This document shows positions 61,427-64,000 of a stretch of 64,000 nt of DNA, one piece after another; positions within the stretch are counted from its first letter, which is position 1, and the number at the start of each line of letters is the position of its first letter. The notes below the pieces were generated by a model. The model did no database searches. It was given only the letters and a program-made list of their open reading frames with translations, and was not told where the DNA came from. The DNA comes from 66-474 sp964489055 (GTDB lineage Bacteria > Pseudomonadota > Gammaproteobacteria > Xanthomonadales > Rhodanobacteraceae). The translations under genes were made by a program, and so were the position numbers. The stretch spans positions 1 to 64,000 of the forward strand of contig CAZAXF010000005.1 in the NCBI GenBank assembly GCA_964489055.1. Direction: 5' to 3'.

Positions 61427-63664
61427 TCACGACGATTCGTGCAGGGTCGCCAGGGTCTCGTTGAAGGTGCGGCTGGGCCGCATCGCCGCGGCGATCTTTC
61501 CCGGGTCCGGGCGGTAGTAGCCATCCAGGTCCACCGGCTTGCCCTGCACGTCGTTCAATTCGTCGACGATGGTGTCCTCGGTCGCCTCCAGTTTTTCCGC
61601 CAGGCGGCCGAAGGTTTGCGCCAGTTCGGCGTCGTCGTTCTGGTCGGCCAGTGCGCGCGCCCAGTACATCGCGAGGTAGAAATGACTGCCGCGGTTGTCC
61701 AGCTCGCCAACCTTGCGCGAGGGCGACCGGTTGTTTTCAAGGAACCGGCTGGTGGCCGCATCCAGCGCCGCCGCCAGCACCCTGGCGCGCGGGTTGTCGT
61801 ATTGCCGGCCAAGGTGCTCCAGCGACGCACCCAGCGCCAGGAATTCGCCCAGCGAATCCCAGCGCAGGTGGTTTTCGGCCACGAACTGGCGCACGTGTTT
61901 GGGCGCCGAGCCGCCGGCCCCGGTCTCGAACAGGCCGCCGCCGGCCATCAGCGGCACGATCGAAAGCATCTTGGCGCTGGTGCCGAGCTCCATGATCGGA
62001 AACAGGTCGGTCAGGTAATCGCGCAGCACGTTGCCGGTGACCGAAATGGTGTCCTGGCCCTTGCGGATGCGCGCGAGTGAATGGCGCATCGCGTCCTCGG
62101 GCGTCATGATGCGGATGTCCAGGCCCGTCGTGTCGTGGTCCTTCAGGCAACGTTCGACCTTCCTGATGATCTCGGCGTCGTGGGCGCGGTTGGCGTCCAG
62201 CCAGAACACCGCCGGCGTGCTGGAAAGCCGCGCGCGCGTGACGGCCAGCTTCACCCAGTCCGCGATCGGCGCATCCTTGGCCTGGCACATGCGCCAGATG
62301 TCGCCGGCTTGGACGTCGTGCTCGAACACGAGATTGCCGTCCTGGTCGGTCACGCGCACCGTGCCGTCGAAGGGAATCTGGAAGGTCTTGTCGTGCGAGC
62401 CGTATTCCTCGGCCTTGTCGGCCATCAGGCCGACGTTGGGTACGCTGCCCATGGTTGCCGGATCGAAGGCGCCGTTGGCCTTGCAGTCCTCGATCATCAC
62501 CTCGTAGATGCCGGCGTAGCAGCGGTCCGGGATCACCGCCTTGCAGTCCTGGCGCTCGCCTTCGGCATTCCACATCTTGCCCGAGTCGCGGATCATCGCC
62601 GGCATCGAGGCGTCGATGATGACGTCCGAAGGCACGTGCAGGTTCGTGATGCCCTTGTCCGAATCGACCATCGCAAGTTTCGGACGCCGTGTGTATTCGG
62701 CGCGGATGTCATCCTTGATCGCGGCCTGCTGGTCCCCGGGCAGCTTGGCGAGGCACGCGTACAGGTCGCCCAGCCCGTTGTTGGGATTGAAGCCGGCCGC
62801 CTTGAGCGCGTCACCATGCGTGGCCAGCACGTCGTGGAAGAATTCCTCGACCACCACGCCGAACATGATGGGATCGGAGACCTTCATCATGGTGGCCTTG
62901 AAGTGCACCGAGAACAGTACGCCGCGCGCCCGTGCATCGGCGATCTGGCCGTCGATGAAAGCCGCCAGCGCGCGGCGCGACATCACCGCGCCATCGACGA
63001 TCTCGCCGGCCTGCACCTTCACCGATTCCTTCAGCACCCTGGACTTGCCGCCGTCACCGTGCAGCGTGATCGCGAGACTGCCGGCCTTGTCCAGCGTCGC
63101 GGATTTTTCCGAGCCGTAGAAATCGCCATCGTCCATGTGTGCGACGTGGGTGTTTGAATCCTTGTCCCACGCGCCCATGCGGTGCGGGTGCTTGCGCGCA
63201 TAGTCCTTCACCGATTTGGGCGCGCGCCGGTCGGAGTTGCCCTGGCGCAGCACGGGATTGACCGCGCTGCCCTTGATCCGGTCGTAGCGCGCGCGGGTTT
63301 CGCGCTCGGTGTCGTCCTTCGGCTCGTCGGGGTATTCGGGCAACGCGAACCCCTGGTCCTGCAGTTCCCGGATCGCCGCCTTCAACTGCGGCAACGACGC
63401 CGAGATGTTGGGCAGCTTGATGATGTTGGCCTCCGGCGCCAACGCCAGGCGCCCCAGTTCGGCGAGGTCGTCGGAAACCTTCTGTGCATCGTCCAGCACG
63501 TCGGGGAACTGCGCCAGAATCCGCCCGGCCAGCGAGATGTCGCGCGTTTCCAGCGCCACGCCCGCGGTGTCGGTGAATGCATCGATGATCGGCAGCAACG
63601 AGCCGGTGGCAAGGCGCGGCGCCTCGTCGGTCAACGTGTAGATGATCCTGGGGGATTCGGACAT
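61427..63664 (-). CDS. icd: Monomeric NADP-dependent isocitrate dehydrogenase
   Basis: This 745-residue enzyme is the large monomeric IDH, not the 420-residue dimeric type. It contains MSESPRIIYTLTDEAP at the start, LRQGNSDRRAPKSVKDYARKHPH (substrate and NADP region), IIDASMPAMIRDSGKMW, and AIIPDRCYAG-like VIPDRCYAGIYEVMIEDCK. It oxidises isocitrate to 2-oxoglutarate in the citric acid cycle with NADP. ATG 63664 follows GAGGTTTCC at the correct distance; in-frame upstream sequence to 63730 contains the promoter and is rejected. Confidence 0.97.
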   Translation of the reverse strand: MSESPRIIYTLTDEAPRLATGSLLPIIDAFTDTAGVALETRDISLAGRILAQFPDVLDDAQKVSDDLAELGRLALAPEANIIKLPNISASLPQLKAAIRELQDQGFALPEYPDEPKDDTERETRARYDRIKGSAVNPVLRQGNSDRRAPKSVKDYARKHPHRMGAWDKDSNTHVAHMDDGDFYGSEKSATLDKAGSLAITLHGDGGKSRVLKESVKVQAGEIVDGAVMSRRALAAFIDGQIADARARGVLFSVHFKATMMKVSDPIMFGVVVEEFFHDVLATHGDALKAAGFNPNNGLGDLYACLAKLPGDQQAAIKDDIRAEYTRRPKLAMVDSDKGITNLHVPSDVIIDASMPAMIRDSGKMWNAEGERQDCKAVIPDRCYAGIYEVMIEDCKANGAFDPATMGSVPNVGLMADKAEEYGSHDKTFQIPFDGTVRVTDQDGNLVFEHDVQAGDIWRMCQAKDAPIADWVKLAVTRARLSSTPAVFWLDANRAHDAEIIRKVERCLKDHDTTGLDIRIMTPEDAMRHSLARIRKGQDTISVTGNVLRDYLTDLFPIMELGTSAKMLSIVPLMAGGGLFETGAGGSAPKHVRQFVAENHLRWDSLGEFLALGASLEHLGRQYDNPRARVLAAALDAATSRFLENNRSPSRKVGELDNRGSHFYLAMYWARALADQNDDAELAQTFGRLAEKLEATEDTIVDELNDVQGKPVDLDGYYRPDPGKIAAAMRPSRTFNETLATLHESS

Positions 63665-64000
63665 GGAAACCTCGGAGTCAGGCGCAGGAAAACGCCCATT
63701 GTCGCGCGTTGGCGGCGCGGCGCCAAGCAACGCGTTCGGTCAGGGTCCGTCGCGGGAGTGCCCCGTTCGCGTTGAGCGCAGGAGGCGCAGCCTCCGGAGT
63801 CGAAACGCCACGTATTGCCCGCCGACATCGCAGGCGCCCTGCGCGCGACTTCGGACGATGGACCTGCTTGCGCGCGGCAGCGGTCGAAAAACCTTTTTGC
63901 CACGGATTTCCACGGCTGGGCACGGATCAGACACGTCCCTCACCGACCGCCTGCGCGAGGCGGCGGACAGTCCCATTTCGGTTGCGGAATCTTTACCCAA
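63665..64000. other. Upstream region of icd without a credible gene
   Basis: The last 336 bases hold the icd promoter and several open frames that lack ribosome sites, family similarity and normal codon use. Near 63898-63930 there are three CACGG(A/C)(T/G) repeats, part of a CCACGGATT-type tract that is often seen as intergenic filler in this group. I see no RNA gene. Confidence 0.6.
63698..63726 (-). promoter_or_regulatory. Candidate promoter of icd
   Basis: On the minus strand TTGGCG (63726-63721) and GACAAT (63703-63698) are 17 bases apart, each matching four of six consensus positions. The -10 is about 35 bases before ATG 63664. The GCGCGACAATGG context is a common housekeeping promoter form in this lineage, by general experience. 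Confidence 0.5.

Noticed and set aside
63740..64000. Minus-strand frames reaching the window end
   Set aside because: Three overlapping frames, none with a ribosome site or family similarity; part of the tract is a CACGGAT-type repeat.
1..64000. tRNA, rRNA or transposase genes
   Set aside because: None was recognised in reading both strands; short tRNA-like folds could not be tested without computation.

Overview
The window is high-GC DNA, most likely from a Lysobacterales (Xanthomonadales) gammaproteobacterium of the Rhodanobacteraceae/Xanthomonadaceae type. The grounds are the cluster MltB-type transglycosylase, RlpA, D-Ala-D-Ala carboxypeptidase, YbeD and LipB, the monomeric NADP-isocitrate dehydrogenase, and a GACAAT-type promoter. 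This is a judgement from gene content, not a database result.

Layout. 1-883 (+): the end of a probable B12-dependent ribonucleotide reductase and a GNAT acetyltransferase. 1097-2149 (+): tssA, which faces the rest of its type VI secretion system (T6SS). 49257 down to 2171 (-): about 47 kb transcribed in one direction. It runs tssB, tssC, hcp, tagJ, tssE, tssF, tssG, tssH (clpV), then a cargo segment visibly lower in GC (a protein of unknown function, an endonuclease/exonuclease/phosphatase-fold protein, another unknown), then PAAR, a TPR-methyltransferase, vgrG, an unknown, FHA protein tagH, tssK, tssL, tssM, a TagF fusion, phosphatase pppA, Ser/Thr kinase 2, a lipoprotein, Ser/Thr kinase 1 with a sulfatase-modifying-factor domain, and a small SHOCT-like protein. 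It ends in a two-partner secretion pair (tpsB, then a 3190-residue tpsA) and an exported protein. 49748-56845 (+): mltB, rlpA, carboxypeptidase, ybeD, lipB, prc. 58788-56882 (-): an ABC exporter. 61236-58991 (-): membrane protein, XRE regulator and alpha/beta hydrolase behind a promoter flanked by two matching dyads. 63664-61427 (-): icd.

How it fits together. The T6SS has an identifiable gene for every core part except the outer-membrane lipoprotein TssJ. It carries a full threonine-phosphorylation switch: two transmembrane kinases, a PP2C phosphatase, an FHA reader, and TagF fused to what looks like a dead PP2C domain. A short motif, T-x-V-x-P, recurs in the juxtamembrane linkers of both kinases (five times), at the N terminus of TssL (Thr16) and, with one extra residue, just after the FHA domain of TagH (Thr113). 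I read this as the shared phospho-threonine docking code of the switch. The two kinase genes are almost identical over 840 bp of kinase domain and divergent on both sides, which points to recent gene conversion.

The less ordinary parts are the phospho-motif network, the cargo segment with a DNase I-like candidate effector, the overlapping PAAR/methyltransferase/VgrG trio, and the giant two-partner exoprotein downstream of the kinase module with an internal 330-codon duplication. Functions of the cargo proteins and any link between the T6SS switch and the exoprotein are inference.
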